This document shows positions 32,556-44,069 of a stretch of DNA of 64,000 bases, piece by piece. The notes beneath the pieces were generated by a model. It worked only from the letters and a program-made list of their open reading frames with translations, made no database searches and was not told the DNA's origin. Each line of letters starts with the position of its first letter. The first letter of the stretch is position 1. Location: assembly GCF_019219825.1 (NCBI RefSeq), contig NZ_JAHUXH010000021.1, positions 62,001 through 126,000 of the forward strand, given 5' to 3'. Source of the stretch: Streptomyces sp. TRM70350 (GTDB lineage Bacteria; Actinomycetota; Actinomycetes; Streptomycetales; Streptomycetaceae). The position numbers and the translations under genes were made by a program.

Positions 32556-33214
32556 GCGGCGGGCTTGCGGACCAGCAGGAAGGCCCTGGCGAGCTTCTCG
32601 TCCTCCCCCGGTTCGCGCACCACGCGGGCGCACGGGTCGAGACCGGCGTTGACCAGCAGGTCCGCCACCTTTCCGGGCGTACGCAGGTAATAGTCCAGCG
32701 CGATCTCGTGCCCGAAGCGTTCCGTCAGGTGCCGCCGGTCCTCCGCGTCGGCGGTCTGGAACGACAGCAGGACGGGGGCGCCCGGCCGCAGCACGCGGTG
32801 GAACTCGGCGAACGTGGTCGGCAGGTGGTCGTCGGGCACGTGGATGATCGAGAAGAGGGCCGCGATGCCGCCCAGCGTCGCGTCCGGCAGGTCCAGGCGG
32901 GTCATCGTGCCCACGTGGAAGCGGATCCCGGGGTGCGCGCGGCGGGCCAGAGCCACCATCCTGGGTGACAGGTCCACGCCGAACACGGGAACGCCGAGGT
33001 CGTGCAGCAGCGCGGTGACGTGCCCGGGCCCGGAGCCGAGGTCGGCGACCGGGGCGGGGGAGTGGGCGCGGGCCAGCTCCGCGAAGGCGCTGACCAGGGC
33101 CCGGTCGAGGGGAACGCCGCCCATCGCGTCCGGGAAGCGGGACGCGTAGTCGGAGGCGATGGCGTCGTACGAGGTACGGGTGGCCGCCAAGAAGGCCGTG
33201 TCCAGATCGCTCAC
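32552..33214 (-). CDS. Class I SAM-dependent methyltransferase
   Basis: A 220-aa protein, GTG 33214. Motif I is APVADLGSGPGHVTALLHDL (~53-72), with VFGVDLSPRMVALARRAHPG, then the post-motif GIAALFSIIHVPDDHLP and VLRPGAPVLLSFQ. This is a UbiE/Methyltransf_25-type enzyme for a small molecule; the substrate is unknown. It ends tail to tail with the sialyltransferase-like gene, with 4 nt of overlap. It could be part of the glycan locus or mark its border. Confidence 0.82.
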   Translation of the reverse strand: MSDLDTAFLAATRTSYDAIASDYASRFPDAMGGVPLDRALVSAFAELARAHSPAPVADLGSGPGHVTALLHDLGVPVFGVDLSPRMVALARRAHPGIRFHVGTMTRLDLPDATLGGIAALFSIIHVPDDHLPTTFAEFHRVLRPGAPVLLSFQTADAEDRRHLTERFGHEIALDYYLRTPGKVADLLVNAGLDPCARVVREPGEDEKLARAFLLVRKPAA

Positions 33215-33479
33215 GGTCGCGCAGGCTACCGGGCGCGCGCGTGCGGCGGTGGTCCGTCAGGTGAACGGATGCGCGCGGGTGGGGCCGGGCGTGGTATGCG
33301 TGGGGGAGTGGGTGGTACCCGTGATCTGCCCGACCGGAGGAAAACGGGCGAGTTTACCCACCCCGACCGATACCTATGCGTCCGGCGGCCAGGTTTTCTT
33401 CCCCAAACGGGCTGACTTTTGTTGATCTCGGGGCAGTTGACCGTCCGGGCGTCCTACCCTTCAGAGGGTGAAGCAACTG

Positions 33480-34727
33480 ATGTCACTGGAGTCCGACGCC
33501 GATCTCCTCAAAGCGGCCGAAGCGGCGGGAGCCGCGCTTCCCGGCACGCTTCCCGAGCCGCTGCGTGCCGAACTCGTCGCGTTCCGCCGCGACCTGCACA
33601 TGCACCCGGAGCTCGGCAACCAGGAGTTCCGCACGACCGCCGCGATCAAGGCCCGGCTGGAGAAGGCCGGCCTCAGGCCGCACGTCCTCGCCTCGGGCAC
33701 CGGGCTCGTCTGTGACATCGGCGTCGACGGCGACCAGTGGCGCGGCGGGCCACAGATGCTGGCCATGCGGGCCGACATCGACGCCCTGCCCATCCCGGAC
33801 GCCAAGACCCACTGCCCGTACCGCTCGACCGTCCCCGACCGGGCGCACGCCTGCGGCCACGACGTCCACACGGCCGTGGTGCTCGGCGCCGGGCTGATCC
33901 TCGCCGACCTGCACCAGCAGGGTCAGCTGCCGCAGCCCGTACGGCTGATCTTCCAGCCCGCCGAGGAGGTGCTGCCCGGCGGTGCCGCCGACGCCATCGA
34001 CTGCGGGGTGCTCGACGGGGTGAAGCGGATCATCGCCGTGCACTGCGACCCCCGGGTGGACGCCGGGATGATCGGCCTGCGCGAGGGCCCGATCACCTCC
34101 GCCTGCGACCGCCTGGAGATCGCCCTGGACGGCCCCGGCGGCCACACCGCCCGCCCCCACCTGACCACCGACCTGGTGACCGCCGTCGCCCGCGTGGTCA
34201 CCGACGTGCCAGCGCTGGTCGCCCGGCGCATCGACACCCGCAGCGGCCTGGCGGTGACCTGGGGACGCATCGAGTCGGGCCACGCCCCGAACGTCATCCC
34301 GCAGCACGCCGAGCTGTCCGGGACCGTGCGCTGCCTGGACATGGAGGCGTGGCGGGAGGCCCCCGACATCGTCCACGCGGCGATCGACGAGGTGGCGAAC
34401 CTGCACCGCGCCAAGTCGGAGATCAACTACGTCCGCGGCGTCCCCCCCGTCGTCAACGAGCCCGGCGTCACCGCACTCCTCGCCGACGCCATGACCGCCC
34501 GCCGCGGTCCCGCGTCGGTCGAGAGCACCGACCAGAGCCTCGGCGGCGAGGACTTCTCCTGGTACCTCGAACAGGTCCCCGGCGCCATGGCCCGCCTCGG
34601 CGTCCGCACCCCGGGCGAACGCACGGTCCGCGACCTCCACCAGGGCGACTTCGACGTGGACGAGTCCGCGATCGCGGTGGGCGTGGAACTGTTCACGGCG
34701 GCGGCACTCCTCGACGCGGGCCGGTAA
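33480..34727 (+). CDS. M20 family amidohydrolase
   Basis: A 415-aa protein. ATG 33480 is preferred to GTG 33468 because GAGGG at 33464 is too close to the latter. Metal-binding and catalytic motifs: FRRDLHMHPELGNQEF, ACGHDVHTAVVLGAGLIL (~122-139), IFQPAEEVLPGGAADAIDCG, and a C-terminal SLGGEDFSWYLEQVPGAMAR. The central dimerisation domain has GPGGHTARPH. It belongs to the M20D hippurate/IAA-amino-acid hydrolase group, releasing an acyl group from N-acyl amino acids in the cytoplasm. It stands alone between the glycan and nucleoside loci. Confidence 0.9.
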   Translation: MSLESDADLLKAAEAAGAALPGTLPEPLRAELVAFRRDLHMHPELGNQEFRTTAAIKARLEKAGLRPHVLASGTGLVCDIGVDGDQWRGGPQMLAMRADIDALPIPDAKTHCPYRSTVPDRAHACGHDVHTAVVLGAGLILADLHQQGQLPQPVRLIFQPAEEVLPGGAADAIDCGVLDGVKRIIAVHCDPRVDAGMIGLREGPITSACDRLEIALDGPGGHTARPHLTTDLVTAVARVVTDVPALVARRIDTRSGLAVTWGRIESGHAPNVIPQHAELSGTVRCLDMEAWREAPDIVHAAIDEVANLHRAKSEINYVRGVPPVVNEPGVTALLADAMTARRGPASVESTDQSLGGEDFSWYLEQVPGAMARLGVRTPGERTVRDLHQGDFDVDESAIAVGVELFTAAALLDAGR

Positions 34728-34855
34728 TCATCCCAGGGGGCGCCCCGCTGTCGTAAGGGACCCTTCCGGTTGCGTGCCCTGTGCGACGGGGGCAGCCTTG
34801 TGCGCGTAGCGGTCGGACTTGCCCTGAAGCACGCCGGGATCGCCCCAGGTGCACA

Positions 34856-34906
34856 CCATTCGAGCCGGTGGTTCACAAGGACGTAACCGGCCACCGGCAC
34901 GAATGG
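34856..34906. repeat. Long inverted repeat upstream of the first bmp gene
   Basis: Sixteen-base arms at 34856-34871 and 34891-34906 match at 15 positions around a 19-nt loop. It lies 129 bp past the amidohydrolase stop and 35 bp before the CTACGCGCGTTA site. It may be the amidohydrolase terminator or part of the bmp control region. A degenerate half-site of the palindrome (TTGTGCGCGTAG) lies at 34798-34809. Confidence 0.55.
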
Positions 34907-34941
34907 ATAACGGCCACGCAGAACCCCGTTCCCAGGAGTGT

Positions 34942-34957
34942 CTACGCGCGTTAATGT
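34942..34957 (+). promoter_or_regulatory. Nucleoside-regulon operator and -10 box of bmp1
   Basis: CTACGCGCGTTA (34942-34953) is a one-sided variant of the CTACGCGCGTAG palindrome found before other salvage genes. It overlaps TAATGT (34952-34957), which fits the TAnnnT -10 consensus. A repressor bound here would block the promoter. The leader to ATG 35008 would be about 44 nt. Confidence 0.6.
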
Positions 34958-35007
34958 GCGCCGAACCGAGCGCCCACTGCGGGGCTTTGGAGAATGGGGA
35001 ACTTCAG

Positions 35008-36060
35008 ATGCGTCGGATATCCAACCTGACCCGCGTCGCGGTGGGGGTCGCGTCGCTCGCGCTCGCCGCCACGGCCTGCGGTGGCACCAGCGGTGAAAGC
35101 GGTGGCGGTTCCGGTTCCAAGGAGGACCTGGGCCTCGCCATCGCGTACGACATCGGCGGCAAGGGCGACCAGTCCTTCAACGACGCCGCGTACTCCGGCC
35201 TGCAGAAGGCCGCCACCGAGTTCGGCTACAAGACCGACGACGTGGAGCCCACCGAGGGCGAGACCGACGCCGACAAGGAGCAGCGTCTGTCCTCCCTCGC
35301 CCGGCAGGGCTACAACCCGGTCGTCGGCGTCGGCTTCGCCTACGGCCCCGCGATGGAGGCCGTGGCCAAGAAGTACCCGGACACCACCTTCGGCATCGTC
35401 GACTCCGTCGTCGAGGGCAACAACGTCGCCTCCCTCGTCTTCGCCGAGGAGCAGGCCTCCTACCTCGCCGGTGTCGCCGCCGCCAAGGCCACCAAGACCA
35501 ACACCGTCGGCTTCGTCGGCGGCGTGGACATCCCGCTGATCCACAAGTTCGAGGCCGGCTACAAGCAGGGCGTCGAGGACACCAGCGGCGGCAAGGTCAA
35601 GGTCATCTCGCAGTACCTGACGCAGACCGCCGAGGAGGGCGGCTTCTCCAGCCCCGACAAGGGCAAGGCCGCCGCCGAGGGCCAGATCGAGAAGAACGCC
35701 GACGTCGTCTACCAGGCGGCCGGTCTGTCCGGGCAGGGTGTCATCGAGGCCGCGGCGAAGGCCAAGGTCTGGGCGATCGGTGTCGACTCCGACCAGTACC
35801 AGCAGGAGGCGCTGGCGCCGTACAAGAACTACATCCTCACCTCCGCGCTCAAGGACGTCGGCGGTGCGGTGTACGAACTGGCGAAGTCCGTCGAGGGCGG
35901 CAAGCCGCTGACCGGCGTCCAGACCTTCGACCTGAAGGTGGACGGCGTGGGCCTGTCCGACAGCAACCCGGAGTACGCGAAGATCGCCGGTCTCCAGGAG
36001 GCCGTGGAGAAGGCCAAGGCAGGCATCATCGACGGTTCGATCAAGGTCAGGACCGAATAG
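35008..36060 (+). CDS. BmpA-type nucleoside-binding lipoprotein (first copy)
   Basis: A 350-aa protein; ATG 35008 follows GGGGA. The signal ends in a lipobox (LAATAC), so it should be lipid-anchored outside the membrane. The BMP/PnrA fold is clear: LGLAIAYDIGGKGDQSFNDA, PVVGVGFAYGPAMEAVAKKY, TVGFVGGVDIPLIHKFEAGY, and VWAIGVDSDQYQQEALAPYK. Binding proteins of this family capture purine and pyrimidine nucleosides for an ABC importer. Very similar over its whole length to the next gene; the upstream operator region is duplicated too. A strong terminator follows. Confidence 0.9.
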   Translation: MRRISNLTRVAVGVASLALAATACGGTSGESGGGSGSKEDLGLAIAYDIGGKGDQSFNDAAYSGLQKAATEFGYKTDDVEPTEGETDADKEQRLSSLARQGYNPVVGVGFAYGPAMEAVAKKYPDTTFGIVDSVVEGNNVASLVFAEEQASYLAGVAAAKATKTNTVGFVGGVDIPLIHKFEAGYKQGVEDTSGGKVKVISQYLTQTAEEGGFSSPDKGKAAAEGQIEKNADVVYQAAGLSGQGVIEAAAKAKVWAIGVDSDQYQQEALAPYKNYILTSALKDVGGAVYELAKSVEGGKPLTGVQTFDLKVDGVGLSDSNPEYAKIAGLQEAVEKAKAGIIDGSIKVRTE

Positions 36061-36098
36061 CACTGTTCGCCCTGAACTGGCGAAAAGGGCAGGTCGGT

Positions 36099-36137
36099 AC
36101 GGAGCGGGCGGGTGGCGCGAGCACCCGCCCGCTCCGT
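36099..36137 (+). terminator. Strong hairpin after the first bmp gene
   Basis: A perfect 16-bp stem (36099-36114 with 36122-36137) and a 7-nt loop, 38 bp past the stop codon. It separates the two bmp transcription units. Confidence 0.88.
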
Positions 36138-36248
36138 CGTTCCCCGGCGCCGGGCGCCCCGTTGCGGGTGACCCGGCTCCGACCTGGGCCCGAGTGTCGT
36201 TGGCCACGGCCGCATAACAAGGTGGACAGAAGGGGTTTTCAGGCTGGT

Positions 36249-36264
36249 CTACGCGCGTTAATCT
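36249..36264 (+). promoter_or_regulatory. Nucleoside-regulon operator and -10 box of bmp2
   Basis: CTACGCGCGTTA (36249-36260) overlaps TAATCT (36259-36264), the same layout as at 34942. About 35 bp around the two sites are nearly identical, so the promoter was duplicated with the gene. The predicted leader to ATG 36416 is ~145 nt and holds a 12-bp stem (36318-36329 with 36368-36379). The rest of the 36061-36415 spacer holds only the bmp1 terminator. Confidence 0.62.
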
Positions 36265-36415
36265 GCGGCGAAGCCAGCGCTGAAGCTGAACCGTCCGGCG
36301 CTGAGCGACCTCGGGGAAGTGCGGGTGGGCTCCCACGCCGCCCGGCACGCGCCGAACGACGCGGGAACCCACCCGCACTCCCCCGGACCCGCCAGTACGA
36401 CAGGAGCACCACACC

Positions 36416-37465
36416 ATGCGCCGGGTTTCCCGCCTCGCGGTCGCAGGCGCAGCGACCGCCTCCCTCGCCCTTGCCCTCTCCGCCTGCGGCGGCACCTCGA
36501 CCCAGAGCTCGTCCGCGGAGTCGAAGGGCGACAAGGGCCTCGCCATCGCCTACGACGTCGGCGGCAAGGGCGACCAGTCCTTCAACGATGCCGCGTACGC
36601 GGGCCTGGAGCAGGCGAAGAAGGAGTTCAAGTACGAAACGGCCGACATCGAGCCCACCGAGGGCGAGACGGACGCCGACAAGGCGCAGCGCCTGGCCTCG
36701 CTGGCGAAGCAGGGCTACAACCCGGTGATCGGCGTCGGCTACGCCTACGCGCCGGCCGTCAAGGAGGTCGCGGAGAAGTACCCCGACACCACCTTCGGCA
36801 TCGTCGACGACGCCCAGGTGCAGGCGGACAACGTGGCCGACCTGGTCTTCAACGAGGAGCAGGCCTCGTACCTGGCCGGTGTGGCCGCCGCCAAGAGCAC
36901 CAAGAGCAATGTCGTCGGCTTCGTCGGCGGCGTGGACATCCCGCTGATCCACAAGTTCCAGGCGGGCTTCGAGCAGGGCGTCAAGGACACCAACCCCAAG
37001 GTCAAGGTGCTCTCGCAGTACCTCACCCAGACCGCCGAGGAGGGTGGCTTCTCCAGCCCCGACAAGGGCAAGACGGCCGCCGAGGGCCAGATCGAGAAGA
37101 AGGCCGACGTCGTCTACGCGGCGGCCGGTCTGTCCGGTCAGGGTGTGATCGAGGCCGCCGCCGCCAACAAGGTGTGGGCGATCGGCGTCGACTCCGACCA
37201 GTACCAGCAGGCGGCCCTCGCCAAGTACAAGGACTACATCCTCACCTCCGCCACGAAGGACGTCGCCAAGGCGGTCTACAACCTGGCGAAGTCCGTGGAG
37301 GACGGCAAGCCCCAGACCGGTATCGTCAGGGGCGATCTGAAGACCGGCGAGGTGGGCCTCGCGGACTCCAACCCGAAGTTCGCGGACAACGCCGAGCTCC
37401 AGGAAGCCATCGCGACGGCCAAGGAGAAGATCATCAGCGGCGAGATCAAGGTCAAGAGCAGCTGA
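36416..37465 (+). CDS. BmpA-type nucleoside-binding lipoprotein (second copy)
   Basis: A 349-aa protein; ATG 36416 follows CAGGAGCACC. Lipobox LALSAC. Same domain blocks as the first copy: AIAYDVGGKGDQSFNDAAYA, VGVGYAYAPAVKEVAEKYPD, VVGFVGGVDIPLIHKFQAGF, AIGVDSDQYQQAALAKYKDY. Differences cluster around the hinge and the C-terminus, so the two may differ in ligand preference. It directly precedes the importer operon, but a hairpin at 37511-37547 lies between, which would keep binding protein in excess over transporter. Confidence 0.9.
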   Translation: MRRVSRLAVAGAATASLALALSACGGTSTQSSSAESKGDKGLAIAYDVGGKGDQSFNDAAYAGLEQAKKEFKYETADIEPTEGETDADKAQRLASLAKQGYNPVIGVGYAYAPAVKEVAEKYPDTTFGIVDDAQVQADNVADLVFNEEQASYLAGVAAAKSTKSNVVGFVGGVDIPLIHKFQAGFEQGVKDTNPKVKVLSQYLTQTAEEGGFSSPDKGKTAAEGQIEKKADVVYAAAGLSGQGVIEAAAANKVWAIGVDSDQYQQAALAKYKDYILTSATKDVAKAVYNLAKSVEDGKPQTGIVRGDLKTGEVGLADSNPKFADNAELQEAIATAKEKIISGEIKVKSS

Positions 37466-37510
37466 CATGCGGGTGCCGAGCAGTCGGTAACCGCGGGGTT
37501 ACGTCCGCTC

Positions 37511-37547
37511 AACGGGGTACGGGGAGGCTGTCTCCCTGTACCCCGTT
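37511..37547 (+). terminator. Strong hairpin after the second bmp gene
   Basis: Sixteen-base arms (37511-37526 and 37532-37547) pair with one G-U and a 5-nt loop. It lies 45 bp past the bmp2 stop and just before the promoter of the importer operon. Confidence 0.85.
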
Positions 37548-37584
37548 GTCTCGGCGCGTCACCTCTTTGTATGCCGAAGGGGCG

Positions 37585-37596
37585 CTACGCGCGTAG
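37585..37596 (+). promoter_or_regulatory. Nucleoside-regulon operator of the importer-cdd-deoA operon
   Basis: The perfect palindrome CTACGCGCGTAG, 28 bp before the proposed ATC start of the ABC ATPase. A -10-like TTGTAT lies at 37567-37572, so here the operator would sit downstream of the start of transcription. Confidence 0.6.
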
Positions 37597-37624
37597 ACGG
37601 CCCCCGTCCCCAGGAGAGTGCGCC

Positions 37625-39249
<1,625 letters not shown>

Positions 39250-39250
<1 letters not shown>

Positions 39251-40368
39251 TGAAGAAGTTCGACAAGGAGCGTGTGCTCCTCGCGGTGGCCGGACCGGTC
39301 ATCGCGCTCGCCGTGGCCTTCGTGCTGAGCGCGATCGTGCTGATCGCCTCCGGCAAGAACCCGGTCGAGCCGTTCGCCGTGATGTTCGAGCAGGTCGGCT
39401 TCTCCGACATCCAGGTCCTGATCATCAACCAGGCCTCGATGTACTACATCGCCGCGCTCGCGGTGGCCATCGGCTTCCGCATGAACCTGTTCAACATCGG
39501 TGTCGACGGCCAGTACCAGCTCGCCGCGATGATGACCGCGATCGTCGGCGCCCACATGAACCTGCCGGCCCTGATCCAGGCCCCGCTGCTGCTCCTCACC
39601 GCGCTGTTCACCGGCGCCTTCTGGGCCGGTATCGCCGGTGTCCTGAAGGTCACCCGGGGCGTCAGCGAGGTCGTCGCGACGATCATGCTCAACGCGATCG
39701 CCACCTCCGTCATCGGCTACCTGTGGCTGCCGACGGTCTTCGGCGTCAAGGTCGGCAACAACAACACCACCGGCGAGATGCACTCCTCCGGCTGGATCCC
39801 CGGCATCGACATGGGCCCGGCCGGCGAGATCTACGGCCTGGTCGTCCTCGCCGTGCTGCTCGGCATCGGCTACTGGGTCGTCCTCAACCGCACCCGCTTC
39901 GGCTTCGACCTGCGCGCCTCCGGCGCCTCGCAGACCGCCGCGGCGGCCTCCGGTGTCGACCCCAAGCGGATGACCCTCACCGCCATGCTGATCTCCGGCG
40001 CCGTCGCCGGTCTCGCGGGCCTGCCGATCCTGCTCGGCGACACCCACACCTACAGCCTCAACTTCCCCACCGGCATCGGCTTCCTGGGCATCGGCATCGC
40101 CCTGCTCGGCCGCAACAGCCCGGTCGGCATCGCGTTCGCCGCCCTGCTGTGGGCCTGGCTCGACAAGGCCTCGCCGGAGCTGGACTTCCACGGCTACGAC
40201 AAGGAGATCGCGGTCATCATGCAGGGCCTGATCGTGCTCTCGGTCGTCGTCTCCTACGAGGCCGTCCGCGAATGGGGCCTGCGCCGCCAGCAGCGCCGGG
40301 TCGGCGCCGAACTCGCCGCCGGTCACGTCCTCGGCGCCCACAACACGAAGGAGGTGGCCGGCCGATGA
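39250..40368 (+). CDS. Nucleoside ABC importer, permease 1
   Basis: A 372-aa protein; ATG 39250 shares one base with the previous stop. About nine membrane segments, with the BPD_transp_2 motifs IGFRMNLFNIGVDGQYQLAA and GVSEVVATIMLNAIA, RTRFGFDLRASGASQTAAAA (cytoplasmic coupling loop) and ILLGDTHTYSLNFPTGIGFL. It matches the NupB/YufP side of the BMP-dependent nucleoside transporter. The C-terminal ~30 residues are basic and cytoplasmic. It overlaps the next gene (ATGA). Confidence 0.9.
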
Positions 40369-41630
40369 CCACCGCGACCGACCTCAACCAGCCCACGCTC
40401 AAGTCCGGGGCGCGGACCGGCCGCCGCCTGTCGTGGCCCGTCGTGCTGCTGGTCATCGCCGGAGTCCTGGCGCTGACCTCGCTCGTCCGGATCATCACCG
40501 GCGCGGACGGCATCACCAACGTCAGCCAGATGTCCACCGCGCTCCAGCTCGCCGTCCCCATCGGCCTCGCCGGTCTCGGCGGCCTGTGGGCCGAGCGCGC
40601 GGGCGTGGTCAACATCGGCCTCGAAGGCATGATGATCCTCGGCACCTGGTTCGGTGCCTGGGCCGGTTTCCAGTGGGGCCCGTGGACGGGTGTCCTGGTC
40701 GGCATCATCGGCGGCTGCCTCGGCGGCCTGCTGCACGCCTTCGTGACCGTCACCTTCAACGTCAACCACATCGTCTCCGGTGTGGCCATCAACATCCTCG
40801 CCCTCGGCGCCACCCGCTACCTGGCCCCCCTCGCCTTCGAGGGCCACGCGGGCGGCTCCGCCAAGCAGTCCCCGGCCGTCGAGTCCCTCGGCAGCTTCAC
40901 CGTCCCCGGTCTCTCCGACGGCCTCAGAGAGCTGAACAACCAGGGCTGGTTCCTGATCTCCGACCTCGCGGGCCTGCTCGGCGGCCTGGTCACCAGCGTC
41001 TCCTGGCTGACCCTGATCGCCATCGCCCTGGTCCCCGCCACCTGGTGGATCCTGTGGCGCACCCCGTTCGGCCTGCGGCTGCGCTCCTGCGGCGAGAACC
41101 CGGTCGCCGCCGAGTCGCTCGGCGTCAACGTCTACAAGTACAAGTACCTGGCGGTGATCATCTCCGGCGGCCTGGCCGGCCTCGGCGGCGTCTTCCTCTC
41201 CATCGTCGCCAACCCCTTCTACCTGGAGGGCCAGGTCAGCGGCCGCGGCTTCATCGGCCTCGCCGCGATGATCTTCGGCAACTGGATGCCGGGCGGACTC
41301 GCCCTCGGCGCGGTCCTGTTCGGCTACACCGACAGCCTCAACCTGCGCGGCGGCGCGGAGAACGTCCACGCCCTGCTGCTGCTCGGCGCGCTGCTGCTGA
41401 TCATCGGTGCCATCTGGCTGGCGATCCGGAAGAAGTACGTCCACGCCGTGATCACCCTGGTCGCCGGAGCCCTCGTCTTCGCCTGGTACGCCACCACCGA
41501 CGAGGTCCCCAACCAGGTCGTCTCCGCCACGCCGTACGTCATCACCCTCGTCGTCCTGGCCCTCTCCGCCCAGCGGCTGCGGATGCCGAAGGCCAACGGG
41601 CTGCCGTACCGGAAGGGACAAGGCAAGTGA
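40365..41630 (+). CDS. Nucleoside ABC importer, permease 2
   Basis: A 421-aa protein; ATG 40365 overlaps the previous stop. Around ten membrane segments; family motifs LWAERAGVVNIGLEGMMILG, VTFNVNHIVSGVAINILALG, RTPFGLRLRSCGENPVAAES and GRGFIGLAAMIFGNW. It is the partner (NupC/YufQ type) of permease 1. Residues ~155-200 form an extra loop (PAVESLGSFTVPGLSD) that is also seen in other actinobacterial members. Its stop overlaps the GTG of the cytidine deaminase gene (GTGA). Confidence 0.9.
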   Translation: MTTATDLNQPTLKSGARTGRRLSWPVVLLVIAGVLALTSLVRIITGADGITNVSQMSTALQLAVPIGLAGLGGLWAERAGVVNIGLEGMMILGTWFGAWAGFQWGPWTGVLVGIIGGCLGGLLHAFVTVTFNVNHIVSGVAINILALGATRYLAPLAFEGHAGGSAKQSPAVESLGSFTVPGLSDGLRELNNQGWFLISDLAGLLGGLVTSVSWLTLIAIALVPATWWILWRTPFGLRLRSCGENPVAAESLGVNVYKYKYLAVIISGGLAGLGGVFLSIVANPFYLEGQVSGRGFIGLAAMIFGNWMPGGLALGAVLFGYTDSLNLRGGAENVHALLLLGALLLIIGAIWLAIRKKYVHAVITLVAGALVFAWYATTDEVPNQVVSATPYVITLVVLALSAQRLRMPKANGLPYRKGQGK

Positions 41631-42028
41631 CACCGACGGCCGACGTCGACTGGGAGGCGCTGCGCACGGTGGCCCGGGAGGCCATGACCCACGCGTACGC
41701 CCCCTACTCCGGCTACGCCGTCGGGGTCGCCGCGCTCGTCGACGACGGACGCACGGTCACCGGCTGCAACGTCGAGAACGCCTCGTACGGCATCTCCCTG
41801 TGCGCCGAGTGCGGGCTGGTCTCGGACCTGCAGCGCACCGGCGGCGGCCGGCTGACGCACTTCACCTGCGTGGACGGCCGGGGCGAACTCCTCGTCCCGT
41901 GCGGTCGCTGCCGGCAACTGCTGTACGAGTTCGGCGGCCCCGACCTGCTGCTGGACACCCCGGCGGGCATCCTGCCGCTGTCGGAGATGCTGCCGCAGGC
42001 CTTCGGGCCCGGGCATCTCTCCTCGTAA
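41627..42028 (+). CDS. cdd: Cytidine deaminase
   Basis: A 133-aa protein; GTG 41627 overlaps the permease stop. Catalytic motifs: GCNVENASYGISLCAECGLV (Cys-Ala-Glu: zinc ligand and proton shuttle) and VPCGRCRQLLYEFGG (two more zinc Cys). It is the homotetrameric short form that converts cytidine and deoxycytidine to uridine and deoxyuridine. Coupling to the importer means incoming pyrimidine nucleosides are deaminated at once, feeding the phosphorylase encoded next. Confidence 0.93.
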   Translation: MTPTADVDWEALRTVAREAMTHAYAPYSGYAVGVAALVDDGRTVTGCNVENASYGISLCAECGLVSDLQRTGGGRLTHFTCVDGRGELLVPCGRCRQLLYEFGGPDLLLDTPAGILPLSEMLPQAFGPGHLSS

Positions 42029-42104
42029 CTCCCGTACGGCCCCTGGACAGGACCTGAGTCCGCAGGGGCCGTACTCTTCGCAATCCCCGGAAGGAACGCC
42101 AGCC

Positions 42105-43388
<1,284 letters not shown>

Positions 43389-43410
43389 CCTGCGGCTTTC
43401 CCATTCGGGT

Positions 43411-43444
43411 GAACGGGATCGGTGGACCGGCGCCGGTCCCGTTC
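43411..43444 (+). terminator. Hairpin after deoA
   Basis: GAACGGGA (43411-43418) pairs with TCCCGTTC (43437-43444), and the loop contains the self-complementary ACCGGCGCCGGT. It lies 22 bp past the deoA stop. Confidence 0.65.
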
Positions 43445-43483
43445 GGCATGCTGGACTCGGTGACGCACCGATAGGAGACCGCC

Positions 43484-44068
43484 ATGAGCGCACTCACCGT
43501 CAGCCAGGACCCGGAGCAGAGCTGGGACGACCTCGTCCGGTTCTGGGAGGAGATGGAGTGGCCTGAGGGCAGCAAGGTGGAGATCATCGAGGGGATCATC
43601 ACCGTGTCACCTGCTCCCGCGTACCGTCACAACGTGATCGCGGCCCGCATCCAGCGTCGCCTCTACTCCGTGATCCCCGAGGACTGGGAGATCTTTCAGA
43701 CACTGGCGATCGCTGTGCCGTCGTGTCTGGGCATGCTCATCCCGGACCTCGTAGTGGCCCCGGTGCAGGAGCACACAGAGGCGGACACCCACATCCCGGC
43801 CGCGCTCGCCGAGCTCGTCGTTGAGGTGACCTCCAAGTCCAACGCCCGCCACGACCGCATCAGCAAGCCCGCCGCCTACGCCACCGCGGGCATCCCGCTT
43901 TACCTCCTCGTCGACCGGTGGGCTCCCGAAGGCCCCACCGCGACGCTCTACGGAGAGCCGAAGGGCGACGTGTACCGCCCCCTGAGCACCGCCAAGTTCG
44001 GCGAGTCGCTCAAGCTGCCGGCACCCTTCGACCTGGTCCTCGACACGAGCGAGTTCCCCGAGGCCTGA
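43484..44068 (+). CDS. Uma2 family (DUF820) putative nuclease
   Basis: A 194-aa protein; ATG 43484 follows ATAGGAGACC. Family blocks: SKVEIIEGIITVSPAPAYRH, LIPDLVVAPVQE, LAELVVEVTSKSNARHDR and KPAAYATAGIPLYLLVDRW, which supply the Asp-Glu-x-Lys-like residues of the nuclease fold. It is only loosely related to the protein at 10665. Function is unknown. It ends one base before the stop of the convergent AEC transporter gene. Confidence 0.85.
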   Translation: MSALTVSQDPEQSWDDLVRFWEEMEWPEGSKVEIIEGIITVSPAPAYRHNVIAARIQRRLYSVIPEDWEIFQTLAIAVPSCLGMLIPDLVVAPVQEHTEADTHIPAALAELVVEVTSKSNARHDRISKPAAYATAGIPLYLLVDRWAPEGPTATLYGEPKGDVYRPLSTAKFGESLKLPAPFDLVLDTSEFPEA

Positions 44069-44069
44069 C

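Noticed and set aside
37571..37624. ATG 37571 as start of the ABC ATPase
   Set aside because: No ribosome site, overlaps a -10-like box, and would place the conserved operator within codons 5-9.
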